Shown here: in pieces, positions 21,400-32,121 of the stretch
How the letters are laid out: every line of letters begins with the position of its first letter
How positions within the stretch are numbered: position 1 is the stretch's first letter
Assembly: GCA_039583875.1 (NCBI GenBank)
Contig: CM077166.1
Coordinates: 95,016,094 to 95,080,093 of the forward strand
Source: Platanthera guangdongensis
Taxonomy: Eukaryota > Streptophyta > Magnoliopsida > Asparagales > Orchidaceae
Direction of reading: 5' to 3'
DNA length: 64,000 nt
The notes under the pieces: model-generated
Databases searched by the model: none
Seen by the model: only the letters and a program-made list of their open reading frames with translations
What the model was told of the DNA's origin: nothing
Program-made: the position numbers and the translations under genes

Positions 21400-21987
21400 A
21401 TAGGAAGAAGGATAGCTCACCCATGCTATTCATTTTAAATTTAGAATGCATTAGGTTGGAGAACCTTCTGCACAATTTGGAGTCAGTAGAACCAAAAATA
21501 ATATCATCTACATAAATCTGTACTAGTAGGGTATGAGACTTATGGGTTCTAATGAAAAAGTTTGGTCTACTCTACCCCTTAAAAATCCATTTTCCAAAAG
21601 AAAGCATGCTAGGGTCTCATACCATGCTCTAGGAGCTTGCTTGAGACCATATAATGCTTTGTTAAATTTAAAAACATAATCAGGATAAGTTGGAGAGATA
21701 AAACCTGGAGGTTGTCTGACATATACTTCCTCTTTGATGTCTCCATTTAGAAATGCACTTTTGACATCCATCTGATATACCTTGAAGCCTTTATGTGCTG
21801 CATAAGCTAAAAATATTCTGATGGATTCCAATCTTGCAACAGGTGCAAAAGTCTGGTCATAATCTATTTCTTCTTCTTGAGAATATCCCTGAGCAACTAG
21901 CCTAGCCTTATTCCTTACAATTACTCCTTGATCATCCAATTTGTTTCTGAATACCCATTTTGTTCCAACAATGGAGTGATCCTTAGG
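21400..21987 (-). pseudogene. pol: Reverse transcriptase core of S3
   Basis: Segment 21523-21939 has the copia RT motifs [52 protein letters not shown] and [14 protein letters not shown]. It then loses frame near 21560. The catalytic box is still readable in another frame at about 21500-21530 as QIYVDDIIFG. The N-terminal RT residues continue up to 21987, where element A begins (duplication CCTTG at 21988-21992), and resume at 35096. Confidence 0.9.
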
Positions 21988-22974
21988 CCTTGTGATGTGC
22001 CCGCGAACAGACTCTTACTGTGGTTGGTTCGGTGAGTCGATCGCCGCGGGCTTGCTCGGGTAGGCAAGTGCACCTATCGCAAGTAGTACTCGATATTCGG
22101 GGGAATAACGAGGTCGTATTGTTCTCGGGGTCGCGTTGACTATTCTTACTCCTCCGGGAGGACTATTATTTTACTGAAAATAAGGTGGATTTTTTTTACT
22201 TAATAAAAAGGCGGAAAAGCAAAGGAGCGAAAAAAAACGATTTATAAAATATTCGATGAAGGGTTAACGCTCGACATCGAATCGGATTAAGACTAAAATA
22301 ATTTTTAATAATAAAAAGACTTAGTTTTCAAATTAATAATAAGGCAACTTGGCCGTGGAGGTTCCACAAATGTGAGCGCACTTATCTCTAGGAATATTGC
22401 TCACCTGAACGTTAAGACTATTCGACCGAACGTTAGTCCGACGAAGGATTCCTCTTAACGCCCGCTTTACGCTAAGAACCCCGCTATTGGGTGGGGAACC
22501 CAATCCGGTAGAATTACGCTTGTCCTCTCTCGAGGGGGTGCACGCAACTCTATTTACCCAGGGGTGATCGGTCCATATGCACGGCCTCTCGGCTAGCTAG
22601 CATATGGACTACGGAAATAGGGCCCACACATCGATTATGTGGTCCTACGCGTCGTAAACCCGGAGTAAACCCTAAGTGCTTAAATTAAAATGAAAATTAA
22701 GAACTTTAATTATTATAAATCATTTCAAATGTCCCAATGCTCTTCGATGCCGAGGCTAATAGCGATTAGCCACACATCGGTATGGGGACGGCTTATAATT
22801 TAGTGAGGCGTGAGTTCGAAATTAAATACTAAACGATTATAAGAAAGAGACATAAGAAAAATAACAACATTTAGAAAATCGAAAAATTAGCTAAAACAAG
22901 AACTCACGCACACTCTAAATTATAAATTAAAAAGGAACTAAGTTACACATGAAAAGAAATTTGCATAATTCAAA

Positions 22975-23235
22975 TTTGCGAGTCCCACTCAAACGAGTGG
23001 GGGCGGTAAATAAAGGCTGAAAATTGCAAGTCCTACTCAAACGAGTAGGACTGAAATGAAAGCGAGTCCTACTCAAATGAGTAGGAGAAAATAAATGTGA
23101 TTACAGGGCTAAGAAGTCCGGCCATTTAACTCAAGTGAGTAGGCGGAAAAAATAAAGAAAGTAAAATTGCAAGTCCTACTCAAACGAGTAGGACTGAAAA
23201 TGAAAACGATGCGCCATTTAACTCTTAACGAGTAG
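22975..23235. repeat. AGTCCTACTC hairpin array (left LTR of A)
   Basis: There are six units. The best are AGTCCTACTC-AAAC-GAGTAGGACT (10-bp perfect stems, twice); others are CCCACTC-AAAC-GAGTGGG and CTACTC-AAAT-GAGTAG. The array lies downstream of the TATA box, so the stems would be in the transcript leader. The same array occurs in the right LTR at 33105-33365. Confidence 0.92.
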
Positions 23236-24234
23236 GCGGAAATAAATGCACACGAACACACACACTCCAAATGAAATTCAAGAAAGCAATAAAATTATAC
23301 ACCTACACTCACACACTCTACATAATTTGAATAAAGCATTAAAAGAAAGCAATTAAAAAGAAAGCATGAAAATTATACACCTACACTCACACACTCTACA
23401 CAATTTAAATCAAAGCATAAAAATTATACACCTACACTCACACACACTTCATGAAAAATCAAAGTTACCTAAAAATTAAAATTTTAACTATTTCAAGCAT
23501 AGGTTTTGCCAAAAACAAATAAAAAGAAGAAATTAAAATTTTAGAAGACAAAAGTTTTTCAAAACAAATTAAAAACCAAAGTTTTTGGAAAATAAAAATT
23601 TCAACATTTTCATTCCTAGGATTTCATAAAAGAGCTAAAAAAGTTGAAATAAAAGTGAAAGAAGAAAAAAAGTTTTCATTCCAAAATGAAGCTAAGTAAA
23701 AAAAAACAAAGGAAACTTTAACTCTTTTACACACTCATAAGAGTGAAGATGTTGAAGAAGACAAGAAAAAAAGGAAAACCTAATTCATCATTTCATGAGT
23801 TTCTAACAAAACCTATCTTGAAAAATCAAAGGCATGTAGAGAGGAAATCCTAACCTAAGCATGAAAACAAGTAAAAAAAATGTAAAGTAAGCATGTTACA
23901 CTCATACACACACACACACTTTTCATAAATGAAGAACAAGTGAAGAACAAGTGAAGAACAAAGATAAAACCAAGGATAAAAAGGGAAAGAGGTGAGCCAT
24001 CCAAATGAATTTTTCATGCTAAATAAAGAGAGAAAATCTAACATTTTTATTAAAATTTTCAAGCTATTACAAAGCTAAAAGGTAAAGCAAAAAACAAAAC
24101 ATGAAATAAGAAGGGAGAAATCTCCTTACATAGCACTAGAATCCACGGATTAAGCCCACAAAAAGACACTAACTTGGCCCAAAAATCTGAACCCTTGGAC
24201 CTTACAGAACTGGGCTATTTATAGGAAAAAAATT

Positions 24235-24800
24235 TCTAAGTACACGCCCTCGGTCACGGGCGTGACATGGGGGCGTGACAGTACTATTCATGAAGGCGGC
24301 TGGCGATTGGACAGCAAAGTTGACTTCGGGCTGAGTTCGCAGCAGTCACGCCCTAGGTCACGGGCGTGACTATGGGCGTGTCGGGGAGGTAGAGCCGGGC
24401 GCGGGTTGCGTCAAATGTCCTCGGCAGCGTCTTGTCGGGCCAGCTGGAAAGGTCACGCCCCATGTCACGGGCGTGACTATGGGCGTGACAGTTGGGTCGA
24501 CACTCGACGAATGTCGAGCGGAAAGTGTCGAGTCGAAATCGTTGAGCTGAAATTGGGTCACGCCCCAGGTCACGGGCGTGACTATGGGCGTGACAGTTGG
24601 GGTCGACACTCGACGATCGTCGAGTGGAATTCGTCGAGAGGAGAGGATACGGGCTTGGGTCACGCCCCGTGTCGGGTGACACGGGCGTGTCGCCAGGCGT
24701 GTCAAGCCTTTTCTTCAGAAATTTTCCGATTCCACGGGAAATGCACAGTCACGGCTCGGTCACGGGCGTGACCCATGTGTCACGGGCGTGTACTTCCCAA
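24235..24800. repeat. GTCACGCCC palindrome array in the U3 of A (left LTR)
   Basis: GGTCACGCCC and GGGCGTGAC half-sites recur about fifteen times, often as GTCACGGGCGTGAC, mixed with TCGACACTCGACGA stretches. The array is directly upstream of the TATA box. The same array is at 34365-34920. Confidence 0.93.
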
Positions 24801-24966
24801 TTTTTGGCAGATTTTGGAATTTTTCTGAAAATCAAAATAAAACAAGTTAGGAGAAAATTTACAAGAATAGGAACATTTTATTGAACAAAAATAAGTAAAA
24901 ACGACGAAAATAAATGAAAATGACTAAATTAATGTGCATAAAAATACGCATATTTACAGTTCATCA

Positions 24967-26723
24967 AATACCCCCATACTTAGGCTTTTGCTATTCCAGA
25001 GCAAAAGTTTGAGGTGAATCTATAAGGAATAAAAAAACTCTAAGTTTTGGCTATCGCTTAATCAATTATAAGAGAGATCGAAATAAATATACGGGGTGTA
25101 AGAGTTAAGTCCTAAAATTATGTAGATGATTTAAATAGCGCAAAAGTTTTGGCCAAAAGACTTCTTGATGCAATCAAAATAGAAGGCAACATTTGTAATG
25201 GTTAGGTTAACGAAAATAGTTTGGAATTATAAGAATTCTAGCTTATACGAGTGCTACCGGAAATAATACAATTTACTAATTATGCTCTCAAAAAAAATTT
25301 GAATTAATTCTAGAATCGTGTAATTGGCTAAGGGGGTAGTGTGGTTTATGAAGAGGGTTTTGATATTTGAGGTGAGGTAAGTTTTTTCTCGAACCTCCAT
25401 TTTTTTTTCTTTTGGATTATTAGGAAAACGAAATCTTATTTTCCTAATATGATTTTTGTTTTTCAACTTCATAATAATAAAAATTAACCCAATGTATATT
25501 TGCAGGAGTAATGAATTTTATCCTCTTACTCCCTATATAATCTTTTAAATTATTGGGTGCCTATGTTTACGGAACGAAATCTTGTTCCCATTGACATAAG
25601 ATCTTTTAAGGATAAAATTTTTCATGCCAAGTAGGTCATGAAAAGTGAGGGGAGAAAGGAAAACTAGATTGTAATCCTAAAAATTTTTGAGAGCAACCTT
25701 AATAATTTGTACGTTCCAATGTTTTCAGAAAGCTAAAAGTAAGTATAATTGAATTCTATAGTCGTTTTTTCCTAACATAATATACGTGCTCCTATTAATG
25801 AAAAATTAGAAGTAGTGCCTAAAACGAGTCCGCTAGTTTTAACAAAGCATAAAGAATTCTTTAAAACTTAACCCCGGCTATTTAAATGTTTCAATCGATA
25901 ATTAACAAACGGGTAGTAAACAGAGAATTAATGGTATTCACATATAAATAAACTCAAAACAGAATTTTTGGATAGCAGAAAAGTTAAGTATGGAATATTT
26001 AATTTATTTGTTGCAAAACAATTTTTTGTTTTTTTTATAGTTTTTTTGTAAACATTTTTTTTGTGTTTTTCATTTATTATCTTTTTTTTTTGTATTTTTG
26101 TTTTTCTCAATTTTTTTGTTTGAAAATTTTTTGAACTATTATCTTTTTTTTTTGTATTTTTTAAGAGAATTTTCATAATATGTACAAAAATAAGGGAGAA
26201 AAAGAAAAATGTTTGTACAAGAATGAGGAAGGGGGAGAGAGAAAAAACAAAAAATATATACAAAGAGAAACAAAAAAAAATTTTTTGTTTTTTCATAAAA
26301 ATTTTTTTTTGTTTTTTTCATTTAAAATTTTTTTTTGTTTAATTTTAAGATGTTTTTTAATTTTTTTGTTGTTTTTTTTTTGTTGTTATATGTATTTTTT
26401 TGTATTTTTCTTTTTTTTTGAGATGCAGAAAAATTGAAGTGCAGAAAATAAAGCACGAAAATACCCCCATACTTAAGTCCAACATTGTCCCCAATGTTGT
26501 ATCGTAAGTATGCGGAACAGAAATGAAAGACAATATGTACAACGAAAAGAAAGGGAAGGGGGTAGAAGCTTCCCTGAAACGCGGAGGGGGAGGCCGATCA
26601 GAAACCCTGCGTTTATTAGAAAAAGCAGCAAAGATAATGAGGAAAGGGCGAAAAAGATAAGCGAGGGGTGCCTCCCAGGAGCGCTTTGTTTATAGTCGTG
26701 TAGCTTGACTTATTTGGGCGGAT
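24967..26723 (-). other. 3' untranslated region of A with polypurine tract and hairpins
   Basis: This 1.76-kb stretch between integrase and 3' LTR has no supported gene. It contains the purine tract (24967-24982, complement AATACCCCCATACTTA), a hairpin at 24985-25007 (CTTTTGCT...AGCAAAAG), a T-rich and A-rich low-complexity zone (25990-26440), an identical second copy of the tract (26460-26475) with a second hairpin (26480-26499), and the phrase GTGCCTCCCAGGAGCGCTTT near 26670, which recurs in N1 and N2. An env-like ORF, found in some Athila relatives, is absent. Confidence 0.8.
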
Positions 26724-27905
26724 TTATAAATCTAGTAGGGTTATGGTTTCGTAATGCTCGATCACTGGGTCGCCCGCGATGTATAACTTAAGCCGATGAC
26801 CGTTTACTTTAAACGAACCTCTTTCCGGGTGGGAGACGAGTACGGTCCCATATGGAAAGACTTCTTCAACTAAGAAGGGACCGGACCATCTAGATTTTAG
26901 TTTACCTGGAAAAAGCTTAAGGTGTGAATTATAAAGAAGGACAAGATCGCCCGGAGAAAATATTTTTGGGGACTTTAAATGTCGATCGTGATATAACTTA
27001 GAGCGCTCCTTATAGAATTTATTGCTCTCGTAAGCGTTCGCACGCCATTCATCGAGCTCGTTTAGTTGCAGTTTTCTATTTTGAGCGGCTAAGTTGGAGT
27101 CGAGGTTTAAGAGTTTTAAAGCCCAAAGTGCGCGATGTTCTAATTCTACGGGTAAATGGCACGCTTTGTCGTAGACTAACCGGAACGGCGTACATCCAAT
27201 AGCGGTTTTGTATGCCGTCCGATACGCCCACAACGCATCATCGAGTTTAACGGACCAATCTTTCCTATTTAGCGAAACGGTTTTTTCTAAAATTCGCTTA
27301 ATCTCTCGATTTACTACCTCGACTTGGCCACTTGTTTGCGGGTGGTAGGGGGTGGCAAGCTTGTGCGTGACTCCGTATTTAGCTAACGTCTTAGCCATAA
27401 GAGCGTTACAGAAATGCGTTCCCCTATCACTAACAATTGCGCGAGGCGTGCCGAAGCGAGAAAATAATTTTTTAAGAAATGTAACGACGACTCGCGCATC
27501 GTTGGTGGGGAGAGCTTGCGCTTCCGCCCACCTCGATACGTAGTCGACCGCCACTAAAATATACATATTTTTGAAAGACGGAGGTAGGGGGCCAACGAAA
27601 TCTATGCCCCACAAATCGAAGACTTCGCATTCTAAAAACATATTTTGGGGCATCTCGTCGCGACGAGAGATGTTACCCGACCGCTGACAGCTATCGCATG
27701 CGCGCACAAAATTATGCGCGTCTTTGAAGAGAGTGGGCCAAAAGTAGCCCGCCTCTAGCGCCTTCCGAGCGGTCCGGTTGGCTTGATAATGCCCACCGGC
27801 TGGACCCTCGTGGCAGTGCTTAAGAATTTGCAAGCACTCCACACCCGCAACGCATCTTCGGACCGCTTGGTCCGCGCAGATACGAAAAAGAAATGGGTCC
27901 TCCAA
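26724..27905 (-). CDS. pol: Integrase of A
   Basis: This is a 393-codon open frame. The zinc-binding HHCC is at residues H32, H39, C70 and C73 ([18 protein letters not shown]). The catalytic core has D102 ([10 protein letters not shown]), D160 (IVSDRGTHF) and E196 (QVEVVNRE), spaced D-D35-E as in retroviral-type integrases. The C-terminal part has the [11 protein letters not shown] motif of Ty3/gypsy integrases, and no chromodomain is visible. It inserts element cDNA into host DNA in the nucleus. It overlaps the RT/RNase H frame by 150 bp in another frame: a one-base shift near 27,900 separates integrase from the upstream polyprotein. The Met at 27905 is the first in the frame and not a real start. 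Confidence 0.93.
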   Translation of the reverse strand: MEDPFLFRICADQAVRRCVAGVECLQILKHCHEGPAGGHYQANRTARKALEAGYFWPTLFKDAHNFVRACDSCQRSGNISRRDEMPQNMFLECEVFDLWGIDFVGPLPPSFKNMYILVAVDYVSRWAEAQALPTNDARVVVTFLKKLFSRFGTPRAIVSDRGTHFCNALMAKTLAKYGVTHKLATPYHPQTSGQVEVVNREIKRILEKTVSLNRKDWSVKLDDALWAYRTAYKTAIGCTPFRLVYDKACHLPVELEHRALWALKLLNLDSNLAAQNRKLQLNELDEWRANAYESNKFYKERSKLYHDRHLKSPKIFSPGDLVLLYNSHLKLFPGKLKSRWSGPFLVEEVFPYGTVLVSHPERGSFKVNGHRLKLYIAGDPVIEHYETITLLDL

Positions 27906-30697
27906 AAGAAATTTTTCAAGTCAGAAAAGAATTTCTTCTTTTGATGACTGGAAAACTCTTTTGGAAGGACCCGCGCTACTAAGAAATTTGCAAAATCTGC
28001 GAACCAAGGCGAAGATGACGAAGATTTATTAATGGCAAGAAGGCGTTCCTCGGGGAATCTGTCATTTATTTCAGATTCGACGAGCGCTTCCGCACCCGGA
28101 TTTTCTAAACGGGAGAGGTGGTCTGCCGCTAGATTTTCCGCTCCCCGCTTATCTCGGATCTCCAAATCAAACTCTTGTAGGAGGAGAATCCATCGAAGAA
28201 GGCGGGGCTTCGCATCATTTTTAGCTAATAAATATTTAAGCGCGGAGTGATCGGTAAAAACGATAACTTTAGATAGCGTTATATACGAGCGAAACTTATC
28301 GAAAGCGAAAACGACGGCTAAGAGTTCCTTTTCCGTTGTCGTGTAATTTACTTGTGCTGAAGTGAGCGTCTTGCTAGCGTAATAAATAGGATGAAAATGT
28401 TTTTCTACGCGTTGGCCAAGAACGGCACCTAAGGGAATATCACTAGCGTCGCACATTATTTCGAACGGAAGGGACCAATTAGGGGCCACTAAAATTGGTG
28501 AAGAGATAAGTTTTTGTTTTATCAAATTAAAGGCGGACTCGCATTCGCTACTAAAGATGAAGCGTGATTCCTTTTCCAAGAGGTGAGTTAGCGGCTTTGT
28601 TATTTTTGAAAAATCTTGAATAAAGCGTCGATAAAAGCCCGCATGGCCTAAGAAACTCCTAATAGATTTGACGTTTGTTGGATGCGGAAGTTTTTCTATA
28701 ATTTCTATCTTGGCCTTATCCACCTCTATCCCCTTAGACGAAATCATATGGCCGAGGACCAAACCTCCTCGAACCATAAAGTTGCATTTTTCCCAATTTA
28801 AAACAAGGCTTGTGTCCTCGCACCGTTGAAGGACACGATCTAAATTGTTAAGGCAATCGGGAGAAGAGAGTCCGAAAACAGAGAAGTCATCCATAAAGAC
28901 TTCCATAATGTCTTCTACTAGCTCGCCAAAGAACGCTAGCATACATCTTTGGAATGTAGCTGGCGCGTTGCAGAGGCCAAATGGCATTCTTCGATATGCG
29001 AAGGTGCCGAACGGGCAAGTAAAAGTTGTTTTCTCTTGATCATCGGGGGAAATGGGGATTTGGAAAAACCCCGATAAACCATCAAGAAAACAATAATACG
29101 GATGACCGGATAAACGCTCTAAAATCTGGTCTAGAAATGGCAGAGGGAAATGGTCCTTGCGGGTGGCGTCGTTAAGTTTCCTATAGTCGATGCACACTCG
29201 CCAACCCGTAACAGTACGAGTTGGGACAAGCTCGTTATGCTCATTCGCCACTACGGTAAGACCGCCCTTCTTGGGCACGACATGCACGGGACTAACCCAT
29301 GCACTGTCCGAAATAGGGTAGATAATCCCCGCATCTAATAACTTAATGATTTCGGCTTTAACGACGTCTTTCATGTTTGGGTTAAGACGACGCTGCGGCT
29401 GAATCGTTTTGCGGCAATTATCGTTTAGGAAAATCTTATGGGTGCAAAAGGAGGGGCTAATCCCCTTTAGGTCAGAGATTTGCCACGCAATTGCGTGGCG
29501 ATGTTTAAATAAAACTTCCAATAAATCGGAAGTCTCCGAATCACTCAAGTCCGAAGAAATGATAACGGGGAGCGTATCACCTTTTCCCAAAAAAGCGTAC
29601 TTGAGCGAGGCGGGTAAGGGTTTGAGGTCTAGGATGGGCGGTTCTTCTAGGGAGGTTTTAATTCCTATGTCTTTCTTACCAATTGGTTCGAAAGGCAAGT
29701 CTATAGACGTATCCTCATCGCAGTTAAAATTTTCGAGCGCATAAATATCGTCATTTAAAAATACGGACTCGAAAATGGGAGAAGAACGATCTCCGAAAAA
29801 GGTATCTAAAGAATAGCAGAAATCGTCGCTCGATGACAAATTGTCCATCGAGGGATTAATAGAGAAAGTAACTTGGTCATCGCCTACTCGGAGGAGAAGG
29901 CTACCATTACTAAAATCTATTAGTGCGCGGGAGGTGGCGAGAAAAGGGCGACCGAGTATTATTGGTACCTCGGCGTCCTCCTCGATATCTAAGATGACGA
30001 AGTCTACCGGGAAGGTAAACTTGTCGACTCGGACAAGGACGTCCTCCACTACCCCGATAGGGAACTTAACCGAGCGATCCGCTAATTGGATGCGCATATT
30101 CGTAGGACTAGGAGTACCCAAACCTAAACGCGAAAAGAGCGAGAACGGCATCAGATTAATGCTAGCCCCTAAATCAGCTAAGGCGTACTTTACTAATATA
30201 TCGCCAAAAAGGCACGGGATGGAAAACCGTCCCGGGTCGTTTTGTTTTGCGGGCAATTTATTAGTAAGGGCCGCCGAGCAGACAGCGTTGAGAGATACAT
30301 GCGAAATATCCTCTAATTTGTGTTTATTAGAAAGTAGTTTTTTTAAAAATTTCGCATATTTGGGCATTTGCGAGATAGCCTCGCAAAAAGGAACATTAAT
30401 GTGAATTTGTTTTAATAATAAAATAAATTTTTCATATTGCGCGTCCTTACGCTCGTTTTCTAACTTATGCGGATACGGGAGAGCCTTGTTTAAAATAATT
30501 TTTTCTTTTATAATAGGTAAAGGTGGCGTGAGCGAAGAAAGGGGAAGAGGGGTCGGAGGTGAAATATGTACCTGAGGGTCGGTCCGTTTTGGATCGACCA
30601 CCTCCTTTCCGCTACGGAGGGTTATAGCGTTGGCGTTTTCCCGCGGATTGGGCTCCGTGTTTCCCGGCAGTGCCCCGAGCGCGCGCTCGGACATCAT
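27755..30697 (-). CDS. pol: Protease, reverse transcriptase and RNase H of A
   Basis: This is a 980-codon frame. The gag end (NAITLRSGK) is at residues 23-31. The protease active site is DLGAS (175-179), the Athila form of DTGAS, with the ILGRPFL motif at 247-253. RT spans about 440-650, with [35 protein letters not shown] and catalytic FMDDF at 601-605. RNase H spans about 745-865 with D750, E791, D816 and D859 (LAADHLSRL). It looks catalytically complete. The last 50 or so codons are out of frame because of the shift near 27,900. The Met at 30697 lies within the gag-pol frame and is not the true start. Confidence 0.95.
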   Translation of the reverse strand: MMSERALGALPGNTEPNPRENANAITLRSGKEVVDPKRTDPQVHISPPTPLPLSSLTPPLPIIKEKIILNKALPYPHKLENERKDAQYEKFILLLKQIHINVPFCEAISQMPKYAKFLKKLLSNKHKLEDISHVSLNAVCSAALTNKLPAKQNDPGRFSIPCLFGDILVKYALADLGASINLMPFSLFSRLGLGTPSPTNMRIQLADRSVKFPIGVVEDVLVRVDKFTFPVDFVILDIEEDAEVPIILGRPFLATSRALIDFSNGSLLLRVGDDQVTFSINPSMDNLSSSDDFCYSLDTFFGDRSSPIFESVFLNDDIYALENFNCDEDTSIDLPFEPIGKKDIGIKTSLEEPPILDLKPLPASLKYAFLGKGDTLPVIISSDLSDSETSDLLEVLFKHRHAIAWQISDLKGISPSFCTHKIFLNDNCRKTIQPQRRLNPNMKDVVKAEIIKLLDAGIIYPISDSAWVSPVHVVPKKGGLTVVANEHNELVPTRTVTGWRVCIDYRKLNDATRKDHFPLPFLDQILERLSGHPYYCFLDGLSGFFQIPISPDDQEKTTFTCPFGTFAYRRMPFGLCNAPATFQRCMLAFFGELVEDIMEVFMDDFSVFGLSSPDCLNNLDRVLQRCEDTSLVLNWEKCNFMVRGGLVLGHMISSKGIEVDKAKIEIIEKLPHPTNVKSIRSFLGHAGFYRRFIQDFSKITKPLTHLLEKESRFIFSSECESAFNLIKQKLISSPILVAPNWSLPFEIMCDASDIPLGAVLGQRVEKHFHPIYYASKTLTSAQVNYTTTEKELLAVVFAFDKFRSYITLSKVIVFTDHSALKYLLAKNDAKPRLLRWILLLQEFDLEIRDKRGAENLAADHLSRLENPGAEALVESEINDRFPEERLLAINKSSSSSPWFADFANFLVARVLPKEFSSHQKKKFFSDLKNFFWRTHFFFVSARTKRSEDALRVWSACKFLSTATRVQPVGIIKPTGPLGRR

Positions 30698-30733
30698 CCT
30701 CGCTAGCTGTCCAACCTGTTGTTCGAGTATTTT

Positions 30734-31975
30734 TTAGCGATCCGGTGATGTTCCGGATATTTGACTCGTTGGACGCAATATACTTCGAAAAATTTTCCTC
30801 CATCGGGGAGGGTTTCGGAAGAGGGGGGGGAGGAAGAAATCCGGGCGCATAAGAAATAGGGGACGCTGAGCATTATTCGGGTTGCTCCACGAGAAGTTGG
30901 GGTGATTCCTCCAACCCGGATTATAGTTATTACTATAAGGGTTGTTGTTGGGGTTGAAGGGAGGACGACCCGAATTTCCCATGAAGTCCACGAACTCTTC
31001 AGCTACGCAGACGTTAGGGGGAATAAAACAAGGCGGAGTGGAGGAGGCAGCAGACATCTCCGCCACCTGCTTTGTTAACCTTTCAACTTGAAGGGTCAAG
31101 AGAGCAGTGGCATCCACTTCAAAAAGACCAGCCGCCGGCTTTGGCCGTCCCCGCGGGACGTTCCATTGATAGGCGTTCATAGCCATCTCTTCGAATAAAG
31201 CCTGGGCGGCCTCGGGGGTTTTGTTGTTAAGCGTACCCCCGGCAGCCGCGTCAATCATTTGACGCGTCTGAAAATTCAGCCCATTATAAAAAATTTGAAC
31301 TTGCAACCACGTTGGCAGCGCGTGGTGCGGGCAACGGCGGAGGAATTCCTTAAATCGTTCCCAAGTCTCGTATAGAGACTCAGGATCGTTCTGCACAAAC
31401 GAAGAAATGTCCGCCCGCAACTTTGCAGTTTTGGCGGGCGGAAAGTACTTCGTTAGGAACCGTTCCGTCAACTCAGCCCACGTGGTGATACATCCTCGCG
31501 GGAGGGCATTCAACCACGCCTTGGCTTTGGACTTAAGGGAAAAAGGAAATAAGCGCAAACAAATGGCGTCATCAGTGACGCCATTGATCTTGAAGGTGTC
31601 GCATATCTCCAAGAAATTGGACAAGTGGACATTCGGGTCCTCATCCGGCAGTCCATCGAACTGCACGGCGTTTTGGACCATTTGAATGACACTTGACTTT
31701 ATTTCAAAATTATTATTGGCCACCGCAGGGCGAACAATACTCGACCCTGAATCATCCAGGTTAGGCCGGGCGTAATAAGACATAGTACGCTCGGCCGCCG
31801 GGGGAAGGTTAGGGGCGGCCATAACTACAACAGTGGGTTCTCCGATAGATTCCTCGGGATCTAAAGAAGGATTTCGGCGATGAGATCGGATACGCGCAAG
31901 AGAGCGTTCGATCTCAGGGTCGAAGTCTAAATCTTCAGACTCTGAGGGTTGTCCTCGGGTCATACACCCAAACAA
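30734..31975 (-). CDS. gag: Gag of A (C-terminus broken)
   Basis: This is a 413-codon frame. The Athila-type retrotransposon gag core spans about 95-260 (FEIKSSVIQMVQNAVQFDG, CLRLFPFSLKSKAKAWLNALP, ERFLTKYFPPAKTAKLR, LYETWERFKEFLRRCPHH, FYNGLNFQTR). A coiled-coil-like LLTLQVERLTKQVAEM follows, then EFVDFMGNSGRPPFNPNNNPYSN. The C-X2-C-X3-H-X4-C knuckle expected between these two is missing; only isolated Cys residues remain near 31,010-31,035. From about 30,860 the frame is shifted and stops at 30734; a second shift near 30,725 restores the gag-pol frame. The protein would form the cytoplasmic particle. Confidence 0.92.
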   Translation of the reverse strand: MFGCMTRGQPSESEDLDFDPEIERSLARIRSHRRNPSLDPEESIGEPTVVVMAAPNLPPAAERTMSYYARPNLDDSGSSIVRPAVANNNFEIKSSVIQMVQNAVQFDGLPDEDPNVHLSNFLEICDTFKINGVTDDAICLRLFPFSLKSKAKAWLNALPRGCITTWAELTERFLTKYFPPAKTAKLRADISSFVQNDPESLYETWERFKEFLRRCPHHALPTWLQVQIFYNGLNFQTRQMIDAAAGGTLNNKTPEAAQALFEEMAMNAYQWNVPRGRPKPAAGLFEVDATALLTLQVERLTKQVAEMSAASSTPPCFIPPNVCVAEEFVDFMGNSGRPPFNPNNNPYSNNYNPGWRNHPNFSWSNPNNAQRPLFLMRPDFFLPPLFRNPPRWRKIFRSILRPTSQISGTSPDR

Positions 31976-32098
31976 AAATAAAACAAAAATAAACTTTTTT
32001 TTTTGCTTTTAAAATAAAGTTTTTAGTTTTTTGTTTTTTAGAAAATAAGTAAAATTAATAGACTCCAGAATTCGAAATAGCAACTCGAAAAGAGAAGT

Positions 32099-32115
32099 CC
32101 CCGGCAACGGCGCCA
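32099..32115 (-). other. Primer binding site of A (tRNA-Asp)
   Basis: On the - strand TGGCGCCGTTGCCGGGG, complementary to the 3' end of plant tRNA-Asp(GTC). It is 6 bp from the 5' LTR. N1 and N2 have diverged forms of the same site. Confidence 0.92.
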
Positions 32116-32121
32116 AAAACT

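Larger units (their letters stand above)
21993..24966 (-). repeat. 3' LTR of A (2974 bp)
   Basis: From TGATGTGCCCGC to TACAGTTCATCA. It has three parts on the + strand: 21993-22960 with few repeats, 22975-23235 with hairpin-forming AGTCCTACTC motifs, and 24235-24800 with the GTCACGCCC array (U3). A TATA box complement (CTATTTATA) is at 24215-24223. The 121-codon open frame at 24406-24771 only reflects the array. Confidence 0.95.

Noticed and set aside
22975..23235. CRISPR-like regular repeats (also the GTCACGCCC and TCGTCGA arrays)
   Set aside because: Spacing is irregular, repeats are short and palindromic, they lie in LTRs of a plant genome, and there are no cas genes.
24406..24895. Frames of 95-134 codons on both strands at 24.4-24.9 kb and 34.4-35.0 kb with repeated HVRD/VTPIVTPVT-like peptides
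   Set aside because: They encode the GTCACGCCC palindrome array in the LTRs of A; the repetition on both strands is a property of the palindrome.
25928..26296. 122-codon Phe/Lys-rich frame with hydrophobic stretches, possible env-like protein of A
   Set aside because: It comes from T-runs and A-runs in a low-complexity zone. Phe and Lys dominate, and there is no signal peptide, cleavage site or conserved Cys.
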